Shown: piece after piece, positions 9,448 through 16,828 of the stretch
How the letters are laid out: every line of letters starts with the position of its first letter
Numbering within the stretch: the first letter of the stretch is position 1
NCBI GenBank assembly: GCA_965372015.1
Contig: CBDVAP010000011.1
Coordinates: forward strand, 1-41,346
DNA from: JACZSB01 sp965372015
GTDB taxonomy: Bacteria > Fidelibacterota > Marinisomatia > SCGC-AAA003-L08 > TS1B11
Direction of reading: 5' to 3'
Length of the DNA: 41,346 nt
Notes under the pieces: generated by a model
What the model saw: the letters and a program-made list of their open reading frames with translations, nothing else
The model's database searches: none
Told to the model about the DNA's origin: nothing
Position numbers and translations under genes: made by a program

Positions 9448-9584
9448 ACCTGAATCTAAAGCCGGCTCAGCAGGGAAATCAAACCATCTTGGGTAAACTG
9501 CGGTTAAAGTCTACCCGGCGATGTGAAAAAATGTGAGATTAACTCCTGGATGGGAATAAATTTTCGTCCTGACTTCGTACACGG

Positions 9585-9613
9585 TTGACAGCAATTTGAC
9601 CCGGCGCTCTATG
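9585..9613 (+). promoter_or_regulatory. Possible sigma70-type promoter for FKBP gene
   Basis: TTGACA (9585-9590) is a perfect -35 hexamer, followed 17 bases later by TCTATG (9608-9613), a poor -10. The FKBP start codon lies about 85 bases downstream. It is judged only by sequence match, and the weak -10 keeps confidence low. Confidence 0.3.
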
Positions 9614-9697
9614 AGCGTTGTTTGTTGGTGCCAGCAGGTCCGGTTGGACCATGGACAGTTCCGGGGCCAGGATAGTAGAATAAAGGAAGAAACTAGA

Positions 9698-10396
9698 ATG
9701 AAATCAACGGTTTGTATTTTGTCTGTGCTGCTTATTGTGGCGGCCTGCTCCCGCCAGGGGGATGAAGCGCGGGTGTCCAGCCTGGAAACGCGGGTGGATT
9801 CGGTAAGTTACAGTATTGGCATAAATCTGGGCGCCGGGCTTAAGAGCCAAGATATTGAGGTTAATACCCAAATACTTAAACAAGGTATTATGGATGGATA
9901 TCTGGATCGGGAGTCGGTTCTGGCCGAGCCGGAATATCGGCGGGTGCTGATGACCTTCCAACAGGATTTACGCCGTGAACAACAGGCCACCTCAAGCCGG
10001 GAATCCGAAGTCAACAAAGCGGCCGGCGAGATTTTCCTTGAGGAGAATGCCACCAAAGATGGGGTAGTCACTCTGCCTAGCGGGTTGCAGTACCGGATTA
10101 TTACCAAGGGGGACGGTCCTTCGCCTTTGGCCAGCGATAATGTCGTTGTCCATTATACCGGTAAACTTCTCGATGGCACTGTTTTCGACTCCTCCGTTGA
10201 ACGGGGCTCGCCGGCTACCTTCAGGTTGAACCAAGTCATAAAGGGCTGGACTGAAGGCCTGCAGCTGATGAAGGTAGGTTCGAAGTACGAGCTGTTCATA
10301 CCCTCGCACCTGGCGTACGGCTCCCGTGGTTTCGGTGGGAAGGTCAAGCCTAACCAGTCACTTATTTTCAAGGTGGAGTTATTGGAGATCAAGTGA
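9698..10396 (+). CDS. FKBP-type peptidyl-prolyl isomerase lipoprotein
   Basis: A 232-residue periplasmic or outer-membrane lipoprotein that isomerises Xaa-Pro bonds during protein folding. The signal peptide MKSTVCILSVLLIVAACS ends in an LVAAC-type lipobox (IVAAC). Residues about 25-115 are the helical FKBP_N dimerisation region (DSVSYSIGINLGAGLKSQ), and about 128-232 the FKBP domain with NVVVHYTGKLLDGTVFDSS, the active-site residues of VIKGWTEGLQLM, and the PSHLAYGSRG loop. The layout is that of Mip/FkpA proteins. I choose the ATG at 9698 because AAGGAAG (9683-9689) lies eight bases before it and it gives the lipoprotein signal; the longer frame from 9596 has no such signal. Confidence 0.92.
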   Translation: MKSTVCILSVLLIVAACSRQGDEARVSSLETRVDSVSYSIGINLGAGLKSQDIEVNTQILKQGIMDGYLDRESVLAEPEYRRVLMTFQQDLRREQQATSSRESEVNKAAGEIFLEENATKDGVVTLPSGLQYRIITKGDGPSPLASDNVVVHYTGKLLDGTVFDSSVERGSPATFRLNQVIKGWTEGLQLMKVGSKYELFIPSHLAYGSRGFGGKVKPNQSLIFKVELLEIK

Positions 10397-10474
10397 TACC
10401 CAGGGTTGATCGCCAGTTATACCTGATGCGATTTACTGCTAACGCTTATACCCCATGTTGGCAGCAGGCATAAA

Positions 10475-12106
10475 ATGAGTAAGACTAAAATTACCGATTG
10501 GGACGAACTGATGGATCGCCAACCCCACCATGCGCTGGTGGCAGGTGTGGACCTGGTGGTTATCCGGTTCGACGATCAGGTTTCAGTATTTTTCGGACGC
10601 TGCCATCACCGGGGTGCACTGCTGGCCGATGGTTACATCGACGGCTCGAATCTGATCTGCGGCCTTCATAACTGGGATTATCGCTGTGATTCCGGTATCA
10701 GTGAGTACAACAATGCTGAACAACTCCAGCGCTTCTCGGTGTGGGTACAAGAGGGCCAGGTGCTGGTGGACGAAGATGAGATTGCAGCTTGGGCTAGAGA
10801 GAATCCACAGCCTTACAACCGGGAGGCTTACCAGGGGGCCTTTCAAGAGGTTCATGGTACTCCGGAAGAGCCCTATGTGGACTATATCCGGCAACTGGCG
10901 GAAAGTGGACTAACCCAGACCGGATCTCACGGTGCCATGGGGGCCATGGGAGTTCCCCGCCAGGAGCTGCCTGCCTGGGATGACCTCCAATTCATCACCG
11001 CACAGTTATATAAACTCCCGCAACTTGATGACGTCACTGTGGGTACGGAGCTGGTGATCGGTCCCCGGGCAGCCAAACCACTGCACCTGGAGCTCCCTAT
11101 TTTTATATCCGACATGAGTTTCGGCGCCTTATCAGAGGAGGCCAAGATAGCCTTGGCTCGTGGTGCGGAAATTGCCGGCACCGGTATCTGTTCGGGTGAA
11201 GGGGGAATGCTACCGGAAGAGCGGGAGGAAAATAGTCGCTATTTCTACGAGCTGGCCTCCGGTCGGTTCGGCTTTTCACTTGAGAAACTCCGGCAGGTTC
11301 AGGCCTTTCATTTTAAAGGTGGCCAGGGCGCCAAGACCGGGACCGGCGGGCACCTCCCCGGCGACAAGGTGAAGGGCAAAATTGCCCAGGTCCGTGGTCT
11401 ACCGGAAGGCCAGGCAGCCGTATCACCGGCCCGTTTTACGGACATGGACAGCTTGGATGATTATCGACAGTTCGCCGACCGAGTGCGCCAGGAAACCGGT
11501 GGTATCCCGATTGGATTCAAGCTCTCCGCTCAGCACATCGAGGAGGATCTGGACGCCGCAATTGAAGTTGGTGTCGATTATATTATCCTTGACGGCCGCG
11601 GTGGCGGCACCGGAGCTGCGCCATTGATCTTCCGAGATAATATTTCGGTGCCTACTATACCTGCTCTAGCCCGAGCCCGCCGCCACTTAGAGCAAAGCGG
11701 TAACCGGCATATCACCCTGATCATCACCGGGGGGCTTCGCACGCCTGCTGACTTCGCTAAAGCCCTGGCACTGGGCGCCGACGGTATTGCAGTCAGCAAC
11801 GCCGCCCTCCAAGCCATCGGCTGCCTGGGCATGCGGGCTTGCCATACCAACAACTGTCCGGTGGGGATAGCTACTCAAAAGGAACACCTCCGGGCGCGGC
11901 TGCCGGTGGACGAGGCAGCTCATCGGTTGGCCCGATTTTTTGAGGCCGCCGTAAGTCTGATGAAGGTGCTGGCTCGGGCTTGCGGCCATACCCACTTGAA
12001 TCAATTCAACCACCAGGACCTGACCACCTGGAAGCGAGAAATCGCCTATCTCACCGCGGTCCGATACGCGGGTGTGACACCGCCGGCACATTCCGCATCT
12101 ACCTGA
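10475..12106 (+). CDS. Rieske domain-glutamate synthase FMN domain fusion
   Basis: A 543-residue soluble fusion. Residues about 5-105 are a Rieske [2Fe-2S] ferredoxin-like domain with C43-x-H45 and C62-x2-H65. Residues about 150-535 are the FMN-binding (beta/alpha)8 domain of glutamate synthase, with FISDMSFGALSEEAK, GAKTGTGGHLPG, the DGRGGGTGAAP loop and GGLRTPADFAKALALGAD. The [3Fe-4S] signature C-x5-C-x4-C is intact (C450, C456, C461). There is no glutaminase (N-terminal amidotransferase) domain. Electron entry through the Rieske centre to FMN is inferred; the substrate may be 2-iminoglutarate or another 2-oxo/imino compound. The last ten residues (from about GVTPPAHSAST) are encoded by a relic of an ABC permease gene, so the native C-terminus has been replaced. 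The ATG at 10475 lacks a strong ribosome binding site. Confidence 0.85.
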   Translation: MSKTKITDWDELMDRQPHHALVAGVDLVVIRFDDQVSVFFGRCHHRGALLADGYIDGSNLICGLHNWDYRCDSGISEYNNAEQLQRFSVWVQEGQVLVDEDEIAAWARENPQPYNREAYQGAFQEVHGTPEEPYVDYIRQLAESGLTQTGSHGAMGAMGVPRQELPAWDDLQFITAQLYKLPQLDDVTVGTELVIGPRAAKPLHLELPIFISDMSFGALSEEAKIALARGAEIAGTGICSGEGGMLPEEREENSRYFYELASGRFGFSLEKLRQVQAFHFKGGQGAKTGTGGHLPGDKVKGKIAQVRGLPEGQAAVSPARFTDMDSLDDYRQFADRVRQETGGIPIGFKLSAQHIEEDLDAAIEVGVDYIILDGRGGGTGAAPLIFRDNISVPTIPALARARRHLEQSGNRHITLIITGGLRTPADFAKALALGADGIAVSNAALQAIGCLGMRACHTNNCPVGIATQKEHLRARLPVDEAAHRLARFFEAAVSLMKVLARACGHTHLNQFNHQDLTTWKREIAYLTAVRYAGVTPPAHSAST

Positions 12107-12195
12107 TACGTCCGGTGAGCCGCAGCCGCATACTAACCGCTAAACTGCTGACCACCACTACCTACAGCACCGGTCTGACGGCTTTCATGGGATTG
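12078..12195 (+). pseudogene. Relic of an ABC-2 permease gene
   Basis: These 118 bases align without gaps to 13519-13636 inside the intact permease gene downstream, with 14 mismatches by my count (about 88 percent). In its old frame it still reads TAGTFRIYLIRPVSRSRIL and continues to STGLTAFMGL, matching permease codons about 95-134 with six changes. No start, no upstream half and no downstream half are present. The stop codon of the Rieske-glutamate synthase gene (12104-12106) lies inside it in another frame. It probably marks a former tandem copy of the ABC pair, later deleted. Confidence 0.85.
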
Positions 12196-12294
12196 CGCAT
12201 TTTCCAAGCCGGGGCGGTCTTCAACGGCGGAGGGGCAGGTATGAACTCCTCCCTTGCGGTAACAACCTATTTTCGAGACTCGGCTCCTTAAGCA
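12196..12294 (+). other. Short spacer after permease relic
   Basis: The homology to the permease stops at 12195. The remaining 99 bases match nothing I recognise. There is no clear ribosome binding site before the ABC ATPase ATG at 12295, so translation of that gene may rely on a weak or leaderless start. Confidence 0.4.
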
Positions 12295-13227
12295 ATGCCA
12301 GCCCCCATCTTGGCCCTGGAGAACCTCTCCAAACGTTTCGGTCCGCGACTGGTAGTGGACCACCTGACACTGGAAGTGGCGGAGGGGGAGATATTCGGCT
12401 TCCTGGGGCCCAACGGGGCCGGCAAGAGCACGACCATCCGGATGCTGCTTTCCCTGGTGCATCCCACCAGCGGCGATGCGCAGCTGTTCGGGCAATCCAT
12501 TAGAAACGGCTATCCCGCTTATCTGGCCCAGGTGGGGGCCCTGGTGGAAGCGCCCGAGTTCTACGGCAATCTCTCGGCCCTGGTCAATCTGAAGCTGCTG
12601 GCCCGCCTGCATCCATCCGGTGCAGTGGATGAGGCTCGTTGCCGGGAGGTGCTCCATCTGGTTGGCCTGGAAGAGCGGGCCCACGACCGGGTGGGGATCT
12701 ATTCCCACGGCATGCGGCAACGTTTGGGCATTGCCCAGGCCATCCTGCACCGGCCGCGCCTGCTGATACTGGACGAGCCCACCACTGGTCTCGACCCCCA
12801 GGGCATGCACGATGTGCGCCGGATGATCCGCCGCTTTGCACGGGATGAGGGCATGACTGTGTTTCTATCATCGCACCTGCTCAACGAGGTGGAGCAGCTA
12901 TGCACCAGCATGGCGGTACTCAATGAGGGGCAGTTGGTGGTAAGTGGACCAGTCGAGCAATTCCTATCGCCGGAGTCCGTTACCCTGGCCGAGCTGCAGG
13001 CCGAGCCGCTGGATCGTGCCCGGGAGGTACTGGCAAGCCTTGAGTTCGTGAGCGAGATAGCGGATCACGGGCCGGGGATCCGGTTCAGGGTTGACCACCA
13101 GCATCGGCCCGCTGTGGCCCGGGCCTTGATCGAGCAGGGGGTGCAGGTCTACTCTATCACACCAGTCTCGCAGCTGGAGGATTACTTCCTGTCCCTGTTC
13201 GACCCAAATAGTACCGCCGGATCCTAA
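12295..13227 (+). CDS. ABC transporter ATP-binding protein
   Basis: A 310-residue cytosolic ATPase of the CcmA/DrrA type that energises an ABC-2 membrane partner. Walker A is GPNGAGKST (about residues 39-47), the Q-loop lies in YLAQVGALVEAPEFYGNL, the signature is YSHGMRQRLGIAQAIL, Walker B is LLILDEPTTGLDP, and the switch His is in VFLSSHLLNEVEQL. The last ~90 residues form the C-terminal regulatory extension of this subfamily. The permease gene follows after seven bases. Substrate is unknown: candidates include drugs, lipids or a role in bacteriocin/cytochrome maturation. No ribosome binding site is visible before the ATG, which lies just downstream of a scar of gene duplication. Confidence 0.9.
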   Translation: MPAPILALENLSKRFGPRLVVDHLTLEVAEGEIFGFLGPNGAGKSTTIRMLLSLVHPTSGDAQLFGQSIRNGYPAYLAQVGALVEAPEFYGNLSALVNLKLLARLHPSGAVDEARCREVLHLVGLEERAHDRVGIYSHGMRQRLGIAQAILHRPRLLILDEPTTGLDPQGMHDVRRMIRRFARDEGMTVFLSSHLLNEVEQLCTSMAVLNEGQLVVSGPVEQFLSPESVTLAELQAEPLDRAREVLASLEFVSEIADHGPGIRFRVDHQHRPAVARALIEQGVQVYSITPVSQLEDYFLSLFDPNSTAGS

Positions 13228-13234
13228 CCCGATT

Positions 13235-14074
13235 ATGTGGCGATTGTACGTTAACGAATTTATCAAGGTTTTCAGCCGCTGGCGGACCTACATCGGCTTT
13301 ATTGCCATCGCAGTAGTGGTGCCCCTGGTCATGTGGGGCTTCAGCCTGGGAGGCTCCATTATCCAGCGGGAGATGCTCCAGGAACTAGGGGACGAGTTCA
13401 TAATCACCGGCAGCCTGGCCAACGGCATGTGGGCCAGCTACCTGCTGATGAACGCCCTGTTTATTCACGTGCCGTTCCTGATCATTCTAGTGGCCGGTGA
13501 CGTGGTGGCGGGTGAGGGCACCGCCGGCACATTCCGCATCTACCTGACACGGCCGGTGAGCCGCAGCCGCATACTGATCGCCAAGCTCCTGACCGCCGCT
13601 GCCTATAGCACCGGCCTGGTGGCTTTCATGGGATTGCTCAGTCTGAGTGTGGGCAACGCCTGGCTGGGGGTGGGTGATGTGTGCATCCTGGACGATGAAG
13701 GCCTGCTGATACTGCCCTGGGACCTGGCTTTAGGGCGCTTCGGCCTGGCCTACCTGTTCGCCGCTTATACCATGCTCACCGTCACCGCCCTGGCCTTCCT
13801 GTTCTCGGTGATGGTGACCAACCCCATCGGCCCCATCGTGGGTACCATGGCGGTGATACTCGTCTGTATGGTGTTCAGCGCCATCGACATCGAGGCCCTG
13901 GCCTGGCTGACCGATCACCTGTTCACCAGTCACTTCGACTTGTGGCAGCTGGCTTTCTACGATCCCATCCCGTGGGACCAGGTGCGCGACAGCTTGGTCA
14001 ACTTGGGGGAATACTCGCTGGTGTTCGGGGCACTGGCTTTCGTCATCTTCCGGCGCAAGGACATCCTTACTTAG
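13235..14074 (+). CDS. ABC-2 type transporter permease
   Basis: A 279-residue polytopic inner-membrane protein that pairs with the ATPase just upstream. It starts MWRLYVNEFIKVFSRWRTYIG, the cytosolic coupling end typical of ABC-2 permeases, followed by about six membrane spans (near residues 20-40, 68-88, 118-138, 165-190, 200-222 and 255-275). The segment GEGTAGTFRIYLTRPVSRSR (about 92-111) is the cytosolic loop conserved in NosY/YhaP-like permeases; an internal fragment including this loop is present as a relic at 12078-12195. The gene ends before a repeat-rich gap. Confidence 0.87.
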   Translation: MWRLYVNEFIKVFSRWRTYIGFIAIAVVVPLVMWGFSLGGSIIQREMLQELGDEFIITGSLANGMWASYLLMNALFIHVPFLIILVAGDVVAGEGTAGTFRIYLTRPVSRSRILIAKLLTAAAYSTGLVAFMGLLSLSVGNAWLGVGDVCILDDEGLLILPWDLALGRFGLAYLFAAYTMLTVTALAFLFSVMVTNPIGPIVGTMAVILVCMVFSAIDIEALAWLTDHLFTSHFDLWQLAFYDPIPWDQVRDSLVNLGEYSLVFGALAFVIFRRKDILT

Positions 14075-14155
14075 CCAGGGCTATGCCCAGGGGGGCAGGC
14101 CATTTAGGGTCACGATAGGACCGCTTGTGGCCAGCTTATACCCCGCGATAGCCCA

Positions 14156-14251
14156 TCAAAGACCCCTCAAAGACCCCGTAAAGACCCTGCTGATACCCCT
14201 CCAAAGGCTAGCTAATACCCATCAAAAGGCTAGCTAATACCCATCAAAAGG
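14156..14251. repeat. 11-bp and 22-bp tandem repeats (minisatellite)
   Basis: TCAAAGACCCC occurs twice back to back (14156-14166, 14167-14177), followed by a variant GTAAAGACCCT (14178-14188). A perfect 22-base unit, AAAGGCTAGCTAATACCC plus ATCA, occurs twice (14203-14224, 14225-14246) with the start of a third (14247-14251). The 22-base period is twice the 11-base one, so the array may have grown from the shorter unit. Confidence 0.85.
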
Positions 14252-14300
14252 TTCATACTTACCGACGGTAGCAGCTAGCCATTTGTTTTTTCAGATTAAC

Positions 14301-14327
14301 CGCCAAGGCGCAAAGGACGCCAAAAAG
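14301..14327. repeat. Degenerate CGCCAAGG-type repeat
   Basis: CGCCAAGG, CGCAAAGGA and CGCCAAAAAGA follow one another. Similar purine-rich CGC(C/A)AAGG strings occur as dispersed intergenic repeats in many bacterial genomes; the assignment is from memory and the unit here is short. Confidence 0.4.
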
Positions 14328-14523
14328 AGCTTAAGGCATTGAGAATGAAGAGGTTAATATCTGTTCGATACCGGGAGCAACCTCACCCTTCTACCAGGGG
14401 GACTAGAGGCTAGAGGTTTGAGGCTGGCGAGAGAAGCCGTATCTTTATTTCAAAGAGCGGGGGGAATATAGGGATTTTTGGGAGCGCTGTCGTTCGCCTG
14501 GTGCGCGGAAGGGATGCTGCGGT

Positions 14524-14566
14524 CCTTCGAGAGCCCTTCGACTCCGCTCAGGACATGCCTCAGGAC
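14524..14566. repeat. Short dispersed-repeat-like element
   Basis: CCTTCGA occurs twice 11 bases apart (14524-14530, 14535-14541), followed by CTCCGCTCAGGAC and CCTCAGGAC. GTCCTT at its left and AGGAC at its right can pair. The core CTTCGACTCCGCTCAGGAC resembles a REP-like intergenic element I recall from many environmental bacterial genomes. Whether it recurs in this genome cannot be seen in one window; I noticed no second copy here. Confidence 0.4.
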
Positions 14567-14599
14567 GACAATGAATCCGAAACTGGGAACTGGTCTCTG

Positions 14600-14719
14600 C
14601 TTCAATAACACCATTTTAATCCCGGCGACAAAATCCCCCGCTACTAACCGTGCGATGTATACCCCGCTGGGCAGCGGGCGGCCTGATTCCATCCCAATAT
14701 ACAAAATCAATTGCAATTT
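14600..14719 (-). pseudogene. Relic of a C-terminal secretion sorting domain
   Basis: The minus strand encodes IGMESGRPLPSGVYIARL and then VAGDFVAGIKMVLLK. This matches the end of the FlgD-like/type IX secretion sorting domain, typically WDGxxxxGxxLPSGVYxYRLxAGxxxxxxKMVLLK. In intact genes translation stops right after the KMVLLK-like end; here the frame reads on into a repeat element, and upstream there is no protein body. It is therefore the tail of a lost secreted or surface protein, and evidence that the lineage uses this kind of sorting signal. Confidence 0.7.
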
Positions 14720-14870
14720 GTCAAACCGGCGGAGGCATATCGCCTTGAGCATAATCCGCCTGGATCGCGGCGCGCCGATAGTTGTTGCCCAGCGGTGTGA
14801 AAAGCGGTCATAAGGGGTTTCAACGATACCCCCGGCATGATTTTTCTGAATTAGGAGATGTCGAGCGTGG

Positions 14871-16073
14871 CTAGGAAGTGGCTGATTCCCGGGCCGGACG
14901 TCCCCAGGGAGGCAGGAGTTTCAGCAGCACCGCCAGGATCAGGAAGGGCATCACCAGCAGCACCAGGGTCATCAGCAGGCCTTCCACTCCCATGATATCC
15001 AGCTTGAGGGAAGTAAGCCCCCGGAAGCTCTTGGAGAACATCTGGCCCCCCAGTACCACGTTCCAGCGGGTGGAAAAAATGCCCACCTGGATCAGGATGG
15101 CGGACAGAAAATAGAGCAGTTTACGCAGTTCGGCGTTGAACCAATAGATCTTGACTATGATCAGGATCCCCAAAGGCAGGATCATGCCCAACAGGATCTG
15201 CATCACCACCAAACTGATGAACAGCTTGCTCATCACCATTGCCGTTAGGATGTTGATCGATTCCTCGCTTTCATACAGCCGGTGTAGGAAGTCCAGCACC
15301 TCTAAGGAGAAGTCTACAATGGTGGCATATAGCAGGAAGGAAGCCACCTTATCGAGGCATTTCATATCGATCTGCTCGCCGCGGGTAGGGGTGATGATCA
15401 TGTATAGTAGCAGAATCAGGGCGATGCCGGACACGATGGCCGAGAAAAGGAAGACAATGGGGATCAGCACGCTGCTCCACCAGGGATTGGCCTTGACCGA
15501 GCCGAAGATGAACCCCACGTAGCCGTGGAGGATGAAGGCTGAAGGTATACCGATTATTGTGATGAACTTCACCGCCTTTTTATCAAAGGTCCGGGCCTGG
15601 TCGCTGGTGTCCTGTGAGAAAAACGAGAGCAGTCTATACACCCAGTTCAAGGGGAACCGCTCGCTACGGCCCCAGAGTACCATGTCCCGGCGGTAGTCGA
15701 ACCAAATTTCCATCAGGAGCACCAACATCAAGTACCAGGCGTAGACGAAACCGAACATGGCCATGGCGGAGCTCAAGTTGGGGGTCAGGAATATTTCGTA
15801 GGAGCGCAGTGGGTGTCCTAAATGCAGCAGCAGCGGCAGGGGGGCCACCAGCAGGAACGCCAGGGCCGTCAACAGTGACAGGCGGTAAGTAGGCTGCAAT
15901 TCCGTCACATTGAACACTTTCACCAGCGAGGCCAGGATGAAAGCTCCGGCCACCAGGCCGGTGAGATAGGGGTAAACCACGATGAGGAGTTTCCAGTGCA
16001 CGTGGATCTCATTGGGGTAGATATAGCCGGTCACCAGGGGTACCAGTTCGGCTAGGCTTTGGGCTGTTTCCAT
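14871..16073 (-). CDS. NrfD/PsrC-family quinone-interacting membrane protein
   Basis: A 400-residue integral membrane protein with about nine to ten spans. NrfD-type subunits exchange electrons between (mena)quinone and an iron-sulfur partner. Recognisable family features are the N-terminal PYLTGLVAGAFIL helix, LLHLGHPLRSYEIF in the loop after helix 3, FGFVYAWYLML, and the repeated helix-bundle arrangement. It begins two bases after the stop of the four-cluster ferredoxin gene, and an eight-heme cytochrome gene precedes that, so the three should form one membrane complex on the periplasmic face, similar in composition to the quinone modules of Nrf, Qrc and Tmc complexes but without a molybdopterin subunit. 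Direction of electron flow is not determined by sequence. Confidence 0.87.
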   Translation of the reverse strand: METAQSLAELVPLVTGYIYPNEIHVHWKLLIVVYPYLTGLVAGAFILASLVKVFNVTELQPTYRLSLLTALAFLLVAPLPLLLHLGHPLRSYEIFLTPNLSSAMAMFGFVYAWYLMLVLLMEIWFDYRRDMVLWGRSERFPLNWVYRLLSFFSQDTSDQARTFDKKAVKFITIIGIPSAFILHGYVGFIFGSVKANPWWSSVLIPIVFLFSAIVSGIALILLLYMIITPTRGEQIDMKCLDKVASFLLYATIVDFSLEVLDFLHRLYESEESINILTAMVMSKLFISLVVMQILLGMILPLGILIIVKIYWFNAELRKLLYFLSAILIQVGIFSTRWNVVLGGQMFSKSFRGLTSLKLDIMGVEGLLMTLVLLVMPFLILAVLLKLLPPWGRPARESATS

Positions 16074-16075
16074 GA

Positions 16076-16828
16076 TCAGCGCACCTCCCCGTCAAGGTGG
16101 GTATAGAACACTTTCGGTTTCGTATTGAGGGCCGGTTTCAGCACGTGGGTGTTGTTCATGCGTTTGAGGCGCACTAGGGGGCTGGCTCCGCTCTCGAGGT
16201 CACCGAAGACCCGGGCCTGGGTTGGGCAGACCTCCACACAGGCCGGCAGCAGCCCCCGCTGGATACGGTGATAGCATAGGGTGCACTTGTCGGCGGTGTG
16301 GGTTTCCGGGTGCATGTAGCGTGCGCCGTAGGGGCAGGCCTGGATGCAGTAACTGCATCCGATACAGCGCCCGCTGTCCACCAGGACGATGCCCTCTCCG
16401 GTCTGAAACGTGGCCCCTACCGGGCAGACCTGGGCGCAGGGCGGATTGTCGCAGTGGTTGCACAGTTTGGGTACGAAGAAGCTGCGCAGGATATCCTTCT
16501 CTTTTATTCCCTCGGTGAGCTCTCCAAGGCCGCCTTCGTTGCTCTGCACCACCACCGAATCGTCCTTCCTGATCATATACCGCTCCACCCAGGTGCGGAA
16601 ATAATATGGCTCCGGGGGTACATCGTTCTCCACCTTGCAAGCCTGTACGCAGCTGCCGCAGCCGATACACTTATCGATCTGAATCCCCATGGCAAAGCGC
16701 TTATGCGGGATGCTCTCAGTCGCCTCAACGGCTCCCGAAAGCGTATTTCTAAATCCTGCTCCAAGTACACCACCGGTCAGGAACACCAGGCCTTTGCCCA
16801 GCAGATCCAGGAACTTTCCGCGTCTCAT
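16076..16828 (-). CDS. Four-[4Fe-4S] ferredoxin-like electron transfer subunit
   Basis: A 250-residue NrfC/PsrB/DsrO-type protein. Sixteen Cys ligands for four [4Fe-4S] clusters are present: CIGCGSCVQAC, CNHCDNPPCAQVC, CIGCSYCIQAC and CTLC followed eleven residues later by CVEVC. The N-terminus MRRGKFLDLLGKGLVFLTGG is a twin-arginine-like signal or anchor, placing the protein outside the cytoplasm. I choose the ATG at 16826-16828, which overlaps the stop of the upstream cytochrome gene (TAATG) and has GGAGGTGA just before it; a longer frame beginning at 16870 would overlap that gene by 42 bases. It should link the eight-heme cytochrome to the NrfD-like protein. Confidence 0.92.
   Translation of the reverse strand: MRRGKFLDLLGKGLVFLTGGVLGAGFRNTLSGAVEATESIPHKRFAMGIQIDKCIGCGSCVQACKVENDVPPEPYYFRTWVERYMIRKDDSVVVQSNEGGLGELTEGIKEKDILRSFFVPKLCNHCDNPPCAQVCPVGATFQTGEGIVLVDSGRCIGCSYCIQACPYGARYMHPETHTADKCTLCYHRIQRGLLPACVEVCPTQARVFGDLESGASPLVRLKRMNNTHVLKPALNTKPKVFYTHLDGEVR

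Larger units (their letters stand above)
14075..14870. other. Gene-poor, repeat-rich scar region
   Basis: About 800 bases without an intact gene between the convergent ABC permease and NrfD genes. Contents in order: an 11/22-bp minisatellite (14156-14251), a CGCCAAGG-type degenerate repeat (14301-14327), a GAGGCTAGAGG-like stretch near 14405-14425, a CTTCGACTCCGCTCAGGAC-type repeat (14524-14566), and a minus-strand relic of a secretion sorting domain (14600-14719). Open frames of about 100 codons on both strands run across it but are readthrough of these pieces. It looks like a decayed locus where a secreted protein gene once ended. Confidence 0.6.

Noticed and set aside
9596..9697. Longer N-terminus for the FKBP protein
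   Set aside because: The internal ATG at 9698 has a good ribosome binding site and gives a lipoprotein signal peptide; the upstream residues do not.
14156..14251. CRISPR array
   Set aside because: Units are directly adjacent with no unique spacers and no cas genes are present.
14478..14813. Plus-strand open frame of 111 codons
   Set aside because: It is antisense to the sorting-domain relic and crosses repeat elements; composition does not look coding.
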